Source: Kmv42 sp040757455 | Lineage (GTDB): Bacteria > Nitrospirota > Thermodesulfovibrionia > Thermodesulfovibrionales > SM23-35 | DNA: 30,694 nt | Direction: 5' to 3' | Assembly: GCA_040757455.1 (NCBI GenBank) | Contig: JBFLXE010000011.1 | Coordinates: forward strand, 1-30,694 | Part shown: piece after piece, positions 30,396-30,694 of the stretch | Numbering within the stretch: the first letter of the stretch is position 1 | How the letters are laid out: every line of letters starts with the position of its first letter | Translations under genes and position numbers: made by a program | The notes under the pieces: generated by a model | Databases searched by the model: none | Told to the model about the DNA's origin: nothing | What the model saw: the letters and a program-made list of their open reading frames with translations, nothing else

Positions 30396-30694
30396 AAATA
30401 TTTCATAGATTTCTTTTTTAAACTTCTTTTCACCAAATCGGGAGGGAATTGAGCAATATTAATGCCTGAGATGCAATATTTTCGAGAAATACTTATAAAT
30501 CAAAGTATTATCCTACGAATAAAGAAAAGAAATTCTCATTTTTGGCAAGAAATTTCTCAGAATTGAGAACTAACCCACATTATTCATAAATTTTTCATAC
30601 ATGAGGATTTTAAAGATTTTTGGAGTCGATCGGAGCCAATGGAAGACGAATACGCTGCAGTTTTATACCGAGTCACGCTCTGATTTTACAAAAT

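Noticed and set aside
30601..30694. Open frame running off the right edge, with IFGVD near its start, recalling the N-terminus of RuvC
   Set aside because: Only about 31 codons are visible, there is no Shine-Dalgarno, and the RuvC reading requires one or more frameshifts. It cannot be supported within this window.

Overview
The window looks like a chromosomal segment of an anaerobic or microaerophilic Gram-negative bacterium, most likely a Nitrospirota or deltaproteobacterial (Desulfobacterota-like) lineage. This is inferred from the abundance of two-component systems and sigma-54 regulation, a TauE/TSUP exporter with UspA partners, a TorF/amtB/glnK/glnA cluster, lipoprotein multiheme c-type cytochromes with an outer-membrane barrel, and short dispersed palindromic repeats. 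I could not run a taxonomic search.

Layout. (1) 1-3553, plus strand: a 5'-truncated Cache-PAS histidine kinase, an intergenic multi-branched palindrome, a single-domain response regulator and a PilZ-domain protein. (2) 3575-6468, minus strand: an NtrC-family sigma-54 activator and its histidine kinase. Divergent from them, 6519-9043 holds paired upstream motifs, a sigma-54 promoter, a small protein and a Lon-type protease with a complete receiver domain inserted just before its AAA+ module. (3) 9066-11978: a second sigma-54 promoter with the same kind of motif pair, then a USP-like protein sharing its N-terminal module with the small protein, a small membrane protein, a TSUP exporter and a tandem UspA protein, closed by a strong terminator. 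Regions 2 and 3 read as one phosphorelay-controlled regulon and are the most interesting part of the window.

(4) 12020-17048: nitrogen assimilation. A degraded kinase fragment is followed by a stand-alone NifA-like HTH protein, a TorF-type porin, AmtB, PII and glutamine synthetase. Both transcription units are preceded by ACAAAATTGT palindromes and a matching sigma-54-like element. (5) 17060-22985: a 53-residue protein, then on the minus strand the heat-shock operon hrcA-grpE-dnaK-dnaJ-rsmE behind a sigma-70 promoter and a CIRCE operator; rsmE carries a dispersed palindromic repeat inside its reading frame. (6) 23018-30348, minus strand: a lipoprotein heptaheme cytochrome, a lipoprotein decaheme cytochrome, an outer-membrane beta-barrel, an ABC-type binding protein without a permease, and a methyl-accepting chemotaxis protein. 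This looks like an extracellular electron transfer conduit next to a chemosensory pair.

No tRNA, rRNA, CRISPR array or complete insertion sequence was recognised.
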